Assembly (NCBI RefSeq): GCF_023898315.1
Contig: NC_064622.1
Span: forward strand, 270,187,503 to 270,251,502
Source: Schistocerca nitens
Lineage: Eukaryota; Arthropoda; Insecta; Orthoptera; Acrididae
DNA: 64,000 nucleotides
Direction of reading: 5' to 3'
The position numbers and the translations under genes are program-made. Below are positions 10,182-23,559 of this stretch, one piece after another. The notes under the pieces were generated by a model, which ran no database searches, was not told where the DNA came from, and saw nothing but the letters and a program-made list of their open reading frames with translations. Positions within the stretch are counted from its first letter, which is position 1, and each line of letters begins with the position of its first letter.

Positions 10182-11504
10182 GTAAGTTCAGACATTTCTC
10201 TCACTTGATAAACAATATTTTCTTACCATATTGTAACACATCCAAGTTACCAATTAGACATCTGTGTTTATTAGAGTCACCAATATAATGCATCATAGTG
10301 GGAAGGAAGGAGGTGATGATAAGTTACTTCCCTATCACAGCACTTCACAGACTATTTTTGTTTATTGGATTGCAAACTCAGGTCAGTTTGTCCTTTCACT
10401 ATGTCATATTTGTCAATACCATGGTATCCAATTAATATCTCATTGATACATTTTCTGGTCATGTTTTCTGTGTATTCAGTTGGGTTATCTAGCCCAATTC
10501 CATGCAAAATATGCTGACAACATTTGAAACAGTTATCTTTGTTAGATGCTGTGAGCAGTTATCTTAAATGTGCTCATTGTGGGGACTAAGTCTCGTATTG
10601 TCTGTAACTTAGCACTATTTATACTAGAATTTGACCCCCAGTACCACCTACAGTCTTAGTTTTGCATTTTTTTTATTTTTTTTGCTGGTAATAATGCTAT
10701 AATTCCAAGAGACTTGCTTTCTCTCCTCAGTATTTTCAAACTTGTTGAATCTGATAATAATTTGGTAACAAACTAGCATGAGCACTTTTTCCTACACCTT
10801 GTTTGTATTGAAAGTTAAGCCCTGTTGATTGGGTTATGCTACACCCTTATCTTGAAGAGTCTTTACTTATGCTATCCCAGAGCTTGGGACACAGGATCCA
10901 CCTGATATACGACAGGCAGTAATCAGTAACAGCAAATCTGCATAGCTGTTTCAGTCAGATATGTCATTAATGTTTCTTGCAAACTCCCCTCTATTGCCCC
11001 ACGTAAGTCATGGAATGCAGAACATATCAGTTCTGAATGCAATTCTTTTTACCTTTGTTGCAATAATTACTTATGTCTATAGATTTTTCTAAACACTGGT
11101 ACAGCATTGGTAGAAAACCAATCATTGCTATTCATTTCTGTGTATTGATATTTGCTGAAATTCCTGCTCAGCATCTTGACAGATTAATTGGAAAGTTGTC
11201 CATAAATACTGTAATCCTCTAGTGAACCTCACTTTGCCCAGATATGCATGAGCTCTATGGACTACTCCTCAGCAGTCTTTTTTGTATGTGATGGAACTAC
11301 AGGTTTGTGTTTATAGGTTTTCTTTACTAACATATGCATCTGTTTTTCTCTTAATTAATTTTAACTAACACATTCAGGTAAAGAAGCATGCTATCTTATT
11401 CTAGTTCCTTTACAAATCTTTTTAGTGGATTGCTCCATCATTTTTTGGGCCTGCATCTTGGATATTATTAATTTGTATTCTGATATTTCGGCTGCCATCC
11501 TTTC
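10182..11504. other. Start of receptor intron, no recognised element
   Basis: First part of the 14.7-kb intron between the receptor exons. No coding frames or repeat ends were recognised. Confidence 0.5.
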
Positions 11505-12590
11505 TACATCTACATTTATACTCCGCAAGCCACTCAACGGTGTGTGGCAGAGGGCACTTTACCTGCCACTGTCATTACCTCCCTTTCCTGTTCCAGTCGC
11601 ATATGGTTCGCAGGAAGAACAAAGAACAACTGCCAGAAAGGCTCTGTGCTTGCTCGAATCCCTCTAATTTTACATTTGTGATCTCCTCTGGAGGTATAAG
11701 TACGGGGAAGCAATATAATTGATACCTCATCCAGAAACGCACCCTCTCGAAACCTGGACAGCAAGCTACACCGCGATGCAGAGTACCTCTCTTGCAGAGT
11801 CTGCCCCTTGAGTTTGCTAAACATCTCCGTAACACTATCACGCTTACCAAATAACCCTGTGACGAAATGTACCACTCTTCTTTGGATCTTTTCTATCTCC
11901 TCTGTCAACCCGACCTGGTACGGATCCCACACTGATGAGCAATACTCAAGTATACGTCAAATGAGTGTTTTGTAAGACACCTCCTTTGTTGATGGACTGC
12001 ATTTTCTAAGGACTCTCCCATTGAATCTCAACCTGGCACCCACCTTACCAACAATTAATTTTATATGATCATTCCACTTCAAATCGTCCTGTACGCATAC
12101 TCCCAGATATTTTACAGAAGTAACTGCTACCAGTGTTTGTTCCACTATCATATAATGATACAATAAAGGATCCTACTTTCTATATATTCGCAGTACGTTA
12201 CATTTGTCTGTGTTAAGGGTCAGTTGCCACTCCCTGCACCAAGTGCCTATCCACTGCAGATCTTCCTGCATTTTGCTGCAACTTTCTAATGCTGCAACTT
12301 CTCTGTATACTACAGCATCATCCACGAAAAGCCGCATGGAACTTCTGACACTATCTACTAGGTCATTTATATATATTTTGTAAAGCAATGGCCCCATAAT
12401 ACTCCCCTGTGGCACACCAGAGGTTACTTTAACATCTGTAGACGTCTCTCCATTGAGAACAACATACTGTGTTCTGTTTCATAAAAACCCTTCAATCCAG
12501 CCACACAGCTGGTCTGATATTGGCTCTTACTTTATCAGGTGACAGTGCAGAACTGTATCGAATGCCTTCTGGAAGTCAAGGAAAATTCTC
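11505..12590 (-). mobile_element. LINE (CR1/jockey-like), 5'-truncated reverse transcriptase
   Basis: Reading leftward from about 12590: FQKAFDTV, then GVPQGSIMGPLLYKIYINDL, then the catalytic FVDD (usually FADD) near 12320, SVKYLGVCVQDDLKWNDHI near 12110 and WDPYQ near 11920. This is the usual order in non-LTR retrotransposons. The 3' end at about 11505 has the CTCTGCCACACACCGTTGAG-type end and a short TAGATG-like tail. Stops and frame changes separate the pieces, and the endonuclease is missing. It lies inside the receptor intron on the opposite strand. Confidence 0.85.
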
Positions 12591-12626
12591 AAGATGAGTC
12601 ACTTGCAAGTTTTTAAATCACTTGAA

Positions 12627-14004
12627 ACTGAGGTAACAAAAGTCATTGGATACTGCCTAATATTGTGTTGGACATCCTTTTGTCAAGCATAGTGCAGCAA
12701 CTTAATGTGGCATGGACTCGACAAGTCATTGGAAGTCCCCTGCAGAAATACTGAGCCAAGCTATTTCTATCACCATCCATCATTGCAAAAGTGTTGCTGG
12801 TGCAAGATGATGTGCATAAACTGACTTCTGGATTATGTCTCATAAGTTTTAGGTGGGATTTATGTTGGGTAATCTGCTCAAATTGTCCAGAATTTTCTTC
12901 AAACCAGTCACAAACAAATGTGGCCTGGTGACATGACATCACTGGTAGTGAACAAGAAGTCCATAAATGGCTGCAAATAGTCTCCAACTAACCAGACATA
13001 ACCGTTTCCAGTGAATGATTGATTCAGTTGGACCAGAGGACTCATTCCATTCCATGTAACCACAGCCAACACTATTATGGATCCATCACCACCTTGCACA
13101 ATGCCTTGTCAACAACTTGGGTCCATAGCTCCATGGGGTTTGTGCCCCGCTTGAACCCTGCCATCAGCTCTTACCAACTTAAATCGGGATTCATGTGACC
13201 AGGACATGGTTTTCCAGTCATCTAGGGTCCAAGTGATATGGTCACAAGCCCATGAGAGGTGCTGTGGGTGATGATGTGCTGTTTGCATATGCACTCACAT
13301 CAGCTGTCTGTTGCCATAGCTGCCGGCCACAGTGGCCGAGCGGTTCTAGGCGCTTCAGTCTGGAACTGCGCAACTGCTACAATCGCAGGTTCGAATCCTG
13401 CCTTGGGCATGGATGTGTGTGATGCCCTTAGGTTAGTTAGGTTTAGGTAGTTCTAAGTTCTAGGGGACTGATGACCTCAGATGTTAAGTCCCGTAGGGCT
13501 CAGAGCCATTTGTTGCCATAGCCCCTTAACACCAAATTTTGCCACGCTGTCCTAACACACGTTTATCATACATCTCACATTGATTTCTGCAGTTATTTAG
13601 TGCATTGTCACTTGTCTTTCAGCACTGACAACTCTACACAAACACCACTGCTCTCAGTTATGAAGTGAAGGTCATCAGCCACTGTGTTGTCTGTGGTGGG
13701 AGGTAATGTCTGAAAATTGATATCCTTGGCACATTCTAGACACTGTGAATCTTGGAATACCAAATCTCCTAACAATTCCCGAAATGGAATTTGCCATGCT
13801 TCTAGCTCCAACTACCATTCCACGTTCAAAGTCTGTTAATTCCTGTCATGCGGCCATAATGACATCAGAAAGCTTTCCACGTGAGTCACCTGAGTACAAA
13901 TGATAGCTCTGACAAAGTACTGCCATTTTATATCTTACATATGTGATACTACCACCATCTGTAAATGTGCATATCTGTATCCCATGACTTTTTTTACCTC
14001 AGTG
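12627..14004 (-). mobile_element. Tc1-like transposon, inactive, carrying a SINE (copy B)
   Basis: The ends ACTGAGGTAACAAAAGTCAT (12627) and its complement near 14004 form terminal repeats, with TA at 14005-14006; the left TA is mutated. Transposase remains on the - strand include WTLDDWKTMSWSHESRFKL (13260-13190) with the first catalytic Asp changed to His, then SPLVQLNQSFTGNGYV near 13040. The QDN and PDLNPIE blocks are not recognisable. A SINE at 13321-13510 interrupts it. This is a different family from copy A. Confidence 0.8.
13321..13510 (+). mobile_element. tRNA-derived SINE with 12-bp target duplication
   Basis: TGGCCGAGCGGTTC (from 13333) is a tRNA A box and GGTTCGAATCC (13388-13398) a B box, the two parts of an RNA polymerase III promoter. 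The unit is flanked by a perfect 12-bp direct repeat, TGTTGCCATAGC (13309-13320 and 13511-13522), the mark of LINE-driven insertion. It matches from memory an abundant locust SINE. It sits inside the Tc1-like copy B, so it is the younger of the two. Confidence 0.92.
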
Positions 14005-14159
14005 TACACACTGGGAAGAAAACGCACTTGTGTCAGAGATAACATTGTTGTTATAGAGTGTCAGTAATATATTAAACGTGATGTGCCTAACAGTAAAACA
14101 AAGCAAGTGCAGAATCAGTAAATCCACAGTGCTTATGAAGTGTGTTGTTGATAATTATG

Positions 14160-14430
14160 GATGGCTTGAAGAATTAGAATATCTCCTTTGAGAGCACAGG
14201 CATGAAATGAGGGGTCTCCATGATTTGTCTAGCTGGAAAACCTCATCTCAGTTGAGCATGTTGTCTGTTAATTGTATTTCCACTTCTTGTTTCACCAATG
14301 ACTCCCAGGATGAGGCTGTTCCCAGTATCTTAACTTTCCTGAACTCCATGGGATGGCCAGTGGAAATACAATGTTCAAGCACGGCTGATTTATTAGTTTG
14401 TAGTAGGCAGCTATAGTGCTGTGGTTCAAA
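14160..14430 (-). mobile_element. Penelope-like element, GIY-YIG endonuclease C-terminus (fragment)
   Basis: The - strand reads TNKSAVLEHCISTGHPMEF, then SWESLVKQEVEIQL and NMLNRDEVFQLDKSW. This is the typical distal part of Penelope-type GIY-YIG endonucleases (HC...TGH, E.IEI, N.NRD.G..L...W). The reverse transcriptase is absent and no ends were found. The family differs from the other Penelope copies in this window. Confidence 0.65.
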
Positions 14431-15487
14431 GCTGAAATGTTGGCATCCTAAATATCGGAATCCAAATTAAAAACATTATAGGTGCCAGCCCAAAAAAAAT
14501 TTCAATTCACTGGGAAAACTTCAAAAACATATCTGTTTAGTAGCATTGAAAGAAATAAAGATTTTTCTGTTGTCAGTTACAATGTGTAGTACTGGTACTC
14601 CAAGGTAAAGCTATTATCAACTTAAAAGTTGGTTTGAATACCACAGTGTTTTTGTAGACATGGTCATACTGCCCTTCCTCAGACTGTTGAACTGACCTAC
14701 CCAGTCAGTTACATGAGGGTCTCTGAACAATTGGCATCTTTCACATTAATGAAAGAAATATTCTGGTACTTAGCCACTGAGCCACATTCCAGTACTGATG
14801 GAAACTTACTGGTTTAAACTTAGCGGATTCCAATGTCTTTGTCTCAAAATATTTAATTATAGGTTGCCATGACAAGGTTCAACCCATTATCAGTGCTCAG
14901 TGATGTAATAGAGAAGGGCAATGAAGCTCTAAGCTTAAAATCAAGGGCCAGTTACGCAATTGTGTAGCAATTTTGACTTATCTGGCAGTCAAACCAGATA
15001 TAACTTTCTCAAACAGAATCTCTGTGGAAGACACATGACAGAAGTTAAAACCTGAGAACCTTAGGTCATAATGTTGGAGAATATTGCACACCTCTCTGCA
15101 GTAAAAGAGCAGTTGTCAAGAAGACTGACTTGCAGCTAAATGATGTGGTGCTGCACCTTCTAGTTCTAGTGCATGTAGTTCCTACCCATCCCAGAATCTT
15201 GATTTATTAATCGTAAATTATACAATGAAGTACTGGCCTAAAATCTTGAAGACTATATTTTGTAATAGAAACAATATTAATCGTGATACCTGGAAGAAAG
15301 AATGCAGAAATGGTGATATAGTGACTTGTGCAAGTTACTGAATAAGCGAAGAAAATCCTTCATAGCTTGAAAAATAGTTTGTATTATTTATTACCTATGT
15401 ATGTGTAGCCCAGCATCTCCAGTTCTTCAGTTTTTACTCCAAATTTTAACTAATATAAATATGTTTCAGGTATATCATAACTCACCC
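14431..15487. other. No recognised gene
   Basis: Intron sequence without a recognisable element; an 11-base C run lies at about 15484-15494, at the border of the RTE copy. Confidence 0.5.
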
Positions 15488-18400
15488 CCCCCCCCTTCCC
15501 ATAAACCATGGACCTTGTCGTTGGTGGGGAGGCTTTCGTGCCTCAGCGATACAGATAGCTGTACCGAAGGTGCAACCACAATGGAGGGGTATCTCTGTTG
15601 AGAGGCCACACAAACATGTGGTTCCTGAAGAGGGGCAGCAGCCTTTTCAGTAGTTGCAGGGGCAACAGTCCGGATGATTGACTGATCTGGCCTTGTAACA
15701 CTAACCAAAATGGCCTTGCTGTGCTGGTACTGTGAGCGGCTGAAAGCAAGGGGAAACTACAGCCGTAGTTTTTCCAAGGGCATGCAGTTTTACTGTATGG
15801 TCAAATGATGATGGCGTCCTCTTGGGTAAAATATTCCAAAGGTAAAGTAGTCCCTCATTTGGATCTCCGGGCGGGGAGAACTCAGGAGGACGTTGTTATC
15901 AGGAGAAAGAAAACTGGCGTTCTATGGATCGGAGAGTGGAATGTCAGATCCCTTAATCAGGCACGTAGGTTAGAAAATTTAAAAAGGGAAATGGATAGGT
16001 TAAAGTTAGATATAGTGGGAATTAGTGACGTTCAGTGGCAGGAGGAACAGGTCTTTTGGTCAGGTGAATACAGGATTATAAATGCGAAATCAAATAAGGG
16101 TAATGCAGGAGTAGGTTTAATAATGAACAGGAAAATAGGAATGCAGGTAAGCTACTACAAACAGCATAGTGAACGCATTATTGTGGCCAAGATAGATACA
16201 AAGCCCACACCTACCACAGTAGTACAAGTTTATATGCCAACTAGCTCCGCAGACGACGAAGAGATTGATGAAATGTATGATGATAAAAAATAAATTATTC
16301 AGATAGTGAAGGGAGATGAAAATTTAATAGTCATGAGTGACTGGAACTCGATAGTAGGAAAAGGAAGAGAAGGAAACATTGTAGGTGAATATGGAATGGG
16401 AGTAAGGAATGAAAGAGGAAGCCACATGGTAGAATTTTGCACAGAGCATAACTTAATCATAGCTAACACTTGGTTCTAGAACCATAAAAGGAGGTTGTAT
16501 ACATGGAAGAAGCCCAGAGATACTGGGAGGTCCAGATAGATTATATAATGGTAAGACAAAGATTCAGGAACCAGGTTTTAAATTGTAAGACATTTCCAGG
16601 GGGAGATGTGGACTCTGACCACAATCTATTGGGTATGAACTGTAGATTAAAACTGAAGAAACTGCATAAAGGTGGGAATTTGAGGAGATGGGACCTGGAT
16701 AAACTGAAAGAACCTGAGGTTGTAGAGAGCTTCAGGGAGAGCATTAGGGCATGATTGACAAGAATGGGGGAAATAAATACAGTAGAAGAAGAATGGGTAG
16801 CTTTGAGAGATGAAATAGTAAAGGTAGCAGAAGATCAAGAAGGTAAAAAGATGAGGGCTAAAAGAAATCCTTGGGCAACAGAAGAGATATTGAATTTAAT
16901 TGATGAAAGAAGAAAAGGCAAAAAGGAATACAAACGTCTCAAAAATGAGATCGACAGGAAGTGCAAAATGGCTAAGCAGGGATGGCTAGAGGACAAATGT
17001 AAGGATGTAGAGGCTGATCTCACCAGGGGTAAGATAGATACTGCCTACAGGAAAATTAAAGAGACCTTTGGAGAAAAGAGAACCACTTGCTCAGATGGAA
17101 ACCCAGTTCTAAGCAAAGAAGGGAAAGCAGAAAGGTGGAAGGAGTACATAGAGGGTCTATACAAGGGTGATGTTCATAAGGGCAATATTATAGACATGGA
17201 AGAGGATGTAGATGAAGATGAAATGGGAGATACGATACTGCGTGAAGAGTTTGACAGAGCACTGAAAGACATAAGTTGAAACAACGTCCCAGGAGTAGAC
17301 AACATTCTATTAGAACAACTGACAGCCTTGGGAGAACCAGGCCTAACAAAACTCTACCATCTAGTGAGCAAGATGTACGAGACAGGTGAAATACCCTCAG
17401 ACTTCAAGAAGGATATAATAATTCCAATCCCAAGAAAGCAGGTGTTGACAGATATGAAAATTACCGAAATATCAGTTTAATAAGCCACGGCTGCAAAATA
17501 CTAACATGAATTCTTTACAGATGAATGGAAAAACTGGCAGAAGCCAACCTTGAGGAAGATCAGCCTGGATTCCATAGAAATGTTGGAACACGTGAGGCAA
17601 TACTGACCCTACGACTAATCTTAGAAAATAGATTAAGGAAAGGCAAACCTACATTTCTAGCATTTGTAGACTTAGAGAAAGCTTTTGAGAATGTTGACTG
17701 GAATACTCTCTTTCAAATTCTGAAGGTGGCTGGGGTAAAATACAGGGAGCGAAAGGCTATTTACAATTTGTACAGAAACCAGATGGCAGTTATAAGAGTC
17801 GAGGGGCATGAAAGGGAGTGAGACAGGGTTGTAGCCTCTCCTCGATGTTATTCAGTCTGTATATTGAGCATGCAGTAAAGGAAACAAAAGAAAAATTCAG
17901 AGTAGAAATTAAAATCCATGGAGAAGAAATAAAAAATTTGAGGTTCGCTGATGACATTGTAATTCTGTCAGAGACAGCAAAGGACTTGGAAGAGTAGTTG
18001 AATGGAATGGACAGTGTCTTGAAAGGAGGATATAAGATGAACATCAACAAAAGCAAAATGAGGATAATGGAATGTAGTCGAATTAAATCGGGTGATGCTG
18101 AGGGAATTAGATTAGGAAATGAGACACTTAAAGTAGTAAATGAGGTTTGCTATTTGGGGAGCAAAGCAACTGATGATGGCCAAAGTAGAGAGGGTATAAA
18201 ATGTAGACTGGCAATGGCAAGGAAAGTGTTTATGAAGAAGAGACATTTGTTAACATCGAGTACAGATTGAAGCGTCGGGAATTCGTTTATGAAAGTATTT
18301 GTATGGAGTGTAGCCATTTATGGAAGTGAAATGTGGATGATAAATAGTTTAGACAAGAAGAGAATAGAAGCTTTCGAAATGTGGTGCTACAGAAGAATGC

Positions 18401-18732
18401 TGCAGAGTAGGTGGGTAGATCACATAACTAATGAGGAGATACTGAATAGAATTGGAGAGAAGAGAAATTTGTGGCACAACTTGACTAGAAGAAGGGATCG
18501 GTTGGTAGGGCATATTCTGAGGCATCAAGGGATCACCAATTTAGTATTGGAGGGCAGCGTGGAGGATAAAAATCGTAGAGGGAGACCAAGAGATGAATAC
18601 ACTAAACAGATTCAGAAGGATGTAGGTTGCAGTAGTTACTGGGAGATGAAGACCCTTGCACAGGATAGAGTAGCATGGAGAGCTGCATCAAACCAGTCTC
18701 TGGACTGAAGACAACAACAACAACAACAACAT
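15488..18732 (+). mobile_element. RTE-type LINE, near full length, inactive (copy A)
   Basis: A single-ORF non-LTR element. An AP-type endonuclease starts near 15940 (WNVRSLNQARRLENLKREM, then DIVGISDVQW). A linker follows, then a reverse transcriptase with LDVEKAF-type FVDLEKAF near 17660 and LRFADDIVIL near 17940. The C-terminal region contains YGSEMW, HILRHQGI and GRPRDEY (18300-18700). The 3' tail is (CAA)n at about 18708-18731. Stop codons and frame changes cut the frame in several places, for example after 16293 and 17279. The coding part is roughly 90% or more alike by eye to copy B at 56372-58743, in opposite orientation. Confidence 0.9.
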
Positions 18733-19577
18733 GGCTAAACTAGATGTATGGTCTGATGATTTCTCTACTGACATACTTGCACTGTTCCCTCAAAATACAG
18801 CTGCAAAAAATTTGGGTGTCTCGTACCTGACCCTATAAGTTGTGATATACATTTTTACATCACTGAAAGAGGAACACTAGTGCTCAGTTCTTAGTTCAAA
18901 ATGGATGAGCAATATTGCTAATGTTTAGAAACTAAGCATTGTAGATGAGTTAAAAATGCAACATTCTATGATTGCTAACATTTCATTTAGGTAGTGACCA
19001 TTATCATGATGACAGTTCTATTATTTTACATAACAGGACAGCCATAGTATTTCTCTAATGAAAGAGTAAAGTTGAGTCTTTATGAGTGAGTGTAGCTTTG
19101 AATGAAAATCATCATCAAAATTCAGAATTGGGCACAATTATGATGCAAATTTCAAATTCACAGTTACACATTATGGGAAGAGTACATTCAATGGAGAATC
19201 TGGCAGACAGTGTAGTCTGACAGATCTAACGTGGGGCAGCAGTTTACATTGGAAAATAAGCTGAAAGTTGTATTTCATCAAGGAAATTCTACAGAAAGCC
19301 AAAAACTGAAAATATTCTGAATTTGCAGCTTGGATCCTTTCCTTTGTACAAGATAAAAGGATGTAGAGGATGCCTAGCTCTTGACAAGTAACCCAGTCAA
19401 AGGTAAATGAAACTATATGGTGTCAGAGATCTTTTCAAGCCTCATACATCTATGATGTATATAGGTAAAATGAAGTGACAAATGACAATTTGTACTATGG
19501 CTAGGATTCAAACCATAGAGACCCAGGTTCAAAACCTGTGCTTGCTACATATTTTCAGTTGTCGCTTCAGTCTGCAT
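18733..19577. other. No recognised gene
   Basis: AT-rich intron sequence; no frames or repeat ends recognised. Confidence 0.5.
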
Positions 19578-19860
19578 ATATGGGGTGAAGAAAAATCTGT
19601 ACACTCAGACTTCACAGCATGATTCCACACATACTAGCAATACAAAAATATCTCACAAAATTTCGTCCTGCACATATTTCCAGCAGTAAATGGACATTAA
19701 ATATTGTCAATCAGGCAATATTGTAATAACATGTATAGTAACAACCTTTGTCAGCATTTTGGAATAGTGCTGTGCAGTTGGTGCAGTGGATGGTATTTTG
19801 GGTTAGTACACAGGTGGTCAAGGGTTAGATTCTGGATTGAGGCATATTTCTTTTTATTTG
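19578..19860 (+). repeat. Unclassified dispersed repeat, first copy
   Basis: From GGGGTGAAGAAAAATCTGTA onward this block is clearly alike, in reverse orientation, to 23560-23862. Near its right part TTGGTGCAGTGGATGG and GGGTTAGATTC loosely resemble tRNA A and B boxes, so it could be a SINE. No target duplication was found. Confidence 0.6.
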
Positions 19861-20263
19861 CTTGTAATTTGCATGGTATGGTACCTGTCAACTTAACCAT
19901 CATACATCGATTACAGTGGGTCTTCTACAAAATATTTGCACTTACTTGTTATGAACACAGAAATGGAAATACAGTGTTTTCCTTGGTCAGCTTTGACAGA
20001 AGCCTTTTGCACATCATGGATGCGAATTGTTTCACACCACTGTGTCTACTAGATTCAAAACCTGTTTTCTGTGTACCCTCCCCGAATGGCCCCCATCAAT
20101 TAGTACCAACTATTATTCTTGCCTTGTTCAGGTCCATCAAGTTTCCTTAGGGCCTTACATCACCCATAGGGGTTGACACCATTAAAACAAAGGCAATTTT
20201 CGTTGCAGCAGAATCTTCTCATGAAATTGAAATCACTAACTTTCTCCACCAAATGCGAAAATA

Positions 20264-21528
20264 CACTACTGGCCATTATAATTGCTACACCACAAAGATG
20301 ACATGCTACAGACATGAAATTCAACTGACAGGAAGAAGATGCTGTGATATGCAAATGATTAGCTTTTCAGAGCATTCATACATGGTTGGCGCCAATGGTG
20401 ACACCTACAACGTACTGACATGAGGAAAGTTTCCAACCGATTTCTCTTACACAAACAGCAGTTGACCGGTGTTGTCTGGTGAAACGTTGTTGTGGTGCCT
20501 CGCGTAAGGAGGAGAAATGCATACCATCACATTTCCGACATTGATAAAGGTTGCATTGTAGCATATCACGATTGCGGTTTATTGTATCGCGACATTGCTG
20601 CTTGCGTTGGTCGAGATCCAACGACTGTTAGCAGAATATGGAATAGGTGGGTTCAGGAGGGTAATAGGGAATGCCGTGCTGGATCCCAACAGCCTCATAT
20701 CACTAGCAGTCGAGATGACAGGCATCTTATCCGCATGGCTGTAATGGACCATGCAGCCGCGCCTCGATCCCTGAGTAAACAGATGGGGACGTTTGCAAGA
20801 CAACAACCATCTGCACGAACAGTTCGCATAGTTGTACTCAATGACGAAACTAGGTGGACGAATGGCAGAAACGTAATTTTTTCAGATGAATCCAGGTTCT
20901 GTTTACAGTATCATGATGGGATGGTCACATTCGTGTTTGGCGAAATCGCGGTGAACGTACATTGGAAGCGCGTATTCGTCATCACCATACTGGCGTATCA
21001 CCCGGCGTATGGGGTGCCATTGGTTTCATGTCTCGGTCACCTCTTGTTCGCACTGACGGCACTTTGAACAGTGGATGTTACATTTCTAATGTGTTACAAC
21101 CTGTGGCTCTACCTTCCATTCGATCCCTGGGAAACCCTACATTTCAGCAGGATAATGCACAACCGCATGTTGCAGGTCCTGTACGGACCTTTCTGGATAC
21201 AGAAAATGTTTGACTGCTGCCCTGGCCAGCACATTCTCCATATCTCTCACCAATTGAAAACATCTGGTCAATGGTGGCTGAGCAACTGGCTCATCACAAT
21301 ATGCCAGTCACTACTCTTGATGAGCTGTGGTATCGTGTTGAAGCTGCATGGGCAGCTGTAATTACGGCCAGAGGTGTTTGTTCTGGGTACTGATTTCTCA
21401 GGATCTATGCACCAAAATTGCATGAAAATGTAATCAATTGTCAGTTATAGTATAATATATTTGTCCAACCAATACCCATTTATCATTTGCATTTCTTCTT
21501 GGTGTAGCAATTTTAATGGCCAGTAGTG
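20264..21528 (+). mobile_element. Tc1-like transposon, inactive (copy C)
   Basis: The terminal repeats CACTACTGGCCATTATAATT and its complement at 21509-21528 are flanked by TA (20262-20263, 21529-21530). Transposase remains read rightward: HTH segments from 20490 (VRRRNAYHHISDIDKGCIVA, then CVGRDPTTVSRIWNRW), FSDESRF near 20880, an MVTFVF region, then QQDNAQPHVAGPVRTFL near 21150. A stretch between the HTH and FSDESRF is missing and several stops are present. This is a third distinct Tc1 family in the window. Confidence 0.9.
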
Positions 21529-21532
21529 TATT

Positions 21533-21745
21533 TTGTTGACACTGACCTACATAGAGAGGAACAATCACCATGATAAAATAAGGGAAATCAGAGGTTATGC
21601 AGAAAGATATAGGTATTCATTCTTTCTGTGTGCTGTACGAGATTGGAATAATAGAGAATTGTGGGGGTGGTTTGATGAACCCTCTGCCAGGCACTTAAAT
21701 GTGATTTGCAGAGTATCCATGTAGAAGTAGGTGTAGATGAGGCTA
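21533..21745 (+). mobile_element. LINE 3'-end fragment
   Basis: The frame ends FLCAVRDWNNRELWGWFDEP SARHLNVICRVSM (split here only for display), the C-terminus of the CR1/jockey-like LINE family also seen at 11505-12590 and 33141-36720. GTAGATG-like tail repeats follow. Only about 200 bp is present, a strongly 5'-truncated insertion. Confidence 0.7.
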
Positions 21746-21875
21746 GCAATGTGCTTTGGAATTAATTTACAAATGTGATTTCCATTTGTATATATTATTA
21801 CTGTGGAACCACTAATTATGTCTTTCAACATGGAGTCTAATATGTGCTTGTTGTTTAGTATCTATCTCCATGCAT

Positions 21876-21916
<41 letters not shown>

Positions 21917-21957
21917 TTGCTGCTGCTGCTGCTGCTGCTGCTGCTATTATTATTACT
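21876..21957. repeat. Compound trinucleotide microsatellite
   Basis: (CTA)n, then (CTG)n, then (TTA)n in succession. Confidence 0.95.
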
Positions 21958-22329
21958 GGTGGAGATGAGGACCCATCATGTCAATTACCATTAGGGAAAC
22001 AGTGTAATTCAAAAACGAACATTTCACAATTAGCAGTTTCAAGGTGAATCACGCAGAACCAAAGCTGTAAGAGGGGAGATGCATTAGGTAGAACAGCCCA
22101 CAGTGACTAACGACATGTCACCAGACAGGGACTAATTGCTCATGGAGTAATGTGCCCATGACATACCCAATGTATATCCATACGCATATTGTTTTTTCTT
22201 CTTGTATTATTCTAAAACAGTGAGACAGACATATGGCATACACAAACAATGAAAATGTAGGTATGCTTCTGCTACTTGTAATATCTGATAACAGGACTGG
22301 AGTTGCTGCTCATGAATATGCTGCTAGAT
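21958..22329. other. No recognised gene
   Basis: Spacer between microsatellite and transposon relic; nothing recognised. Confidence 0.5.
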
Positions 22330-23290
22330 GTCTTGGTCAGTGACATCCAGATAAAAAAGTGTTTTGTCATCTGGACAGTTTCTCGCCTTCCACTGCTGTG
22401 TAACAGAGGTTGTCCATTGACTCACTGTAGTTCAGCTACTGAGGAAGCTATTGTAGAGGTCATACGCCAAGAACCCCAGCTGAGTACACATAGCGTAGCA
22501 AGACAGCTGCATGTCTCACAACACACAACTGTTGACAAGTTGCATGAGCATAGGCTGCACCCCTATCATTATTCTTTAGTCTAACACCTGCATCCTGCAG
22601 ACTGCTGTCTGCAGATGCAATTCTGTGAATGGTTCCAACAATAACAGGAAGTTAATGATGACTTCATAAACACTGTAAGATGGTCAGTGTTCACTCATAC
22701 AAGTGTCTTCAGTATGCACAATGCCCACCATTAGTGTGACATTAATCCATGACCAGGGATATTAAGCACACTTCGACGTCAACATCTGGACTGAAATGTT
22801 GGGAGACAGAAATTTGGGTCCCTACTTGTTGCCTGACAGGTTGACTGCATGAGGGTATCATTCATTCCTCTTAAACTATGTGCCTGATGCACTGGAAGAT
22901 GTTTTACTTCATATTTGGCAGAGATTATGGCTTCAACATAATGGTGCAACTCCACACTTTGCAATTAATGTGTGACAGTATTTAGACAAAACATTTCCAG
23001 GGAAATGGCATGGATGTGGAGGTCCAGTTGTATGGCCTCCATGTTCACCTGACCTAAATCCCCTGGATTTCCATGTGTGGGGTTACTTGAAGTATCACAT
23101 GTATTCTACTCTGCTAACACATGTCGAAGAACTGAAATTGTGTGTTCATGCTGTTCTTGTATCTGTGGATGCAGCTTTGTTGTGAAGAGCCCAGAGCTAT
23201 ATGACGCGGCAGGTCGAGCAATGTTTGGTCGTGCTGCGGGGTAGTTTTGCACATTTTCTCTGAGGACAACATATTCTTTTGTGAACATCA
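22330..23290 (+). mobile_element. Mariner-like transposase relic (same type as 41199-42781)
   Basis: Frames show ATEEAIVEVIRQEPQLSTHS, VARQLHVSQHT, then RLHPYHY and, near 23035, CSPDLNPLDFHVWGYLK. These match in order the transposase at 41199-42781 (PNVSVREVAA, LFPYHVQRV, SPDLNPLDFHLWGHLK). Many stops and frame changes show an older copy. No terminal repeats were recognised. Confidence 0.7.
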
Positions 23291-23559
23291 TGTGGCCACT
23301 AATACAAAAATTATTATTGTCACTGGTTACTAATGTGTTACATCTGAGCAGAGATATTGCATGTAGTATAAATCACTAGTTGATGCTGAGTTATTTAAAT
23401 GCAAAAATCATCTGTAGCATCTCAAAATTGATACTGTTTTTGTAGTTATTCTGTCCTATGACAGGTCATTTGTTTCAACTGTCTATTTCTGATGTGGCTG
23501 ATCATGTTTGTGTTATGTTTACCATTACAAAAAACTGTACTAAATAAATGTTGGATACA

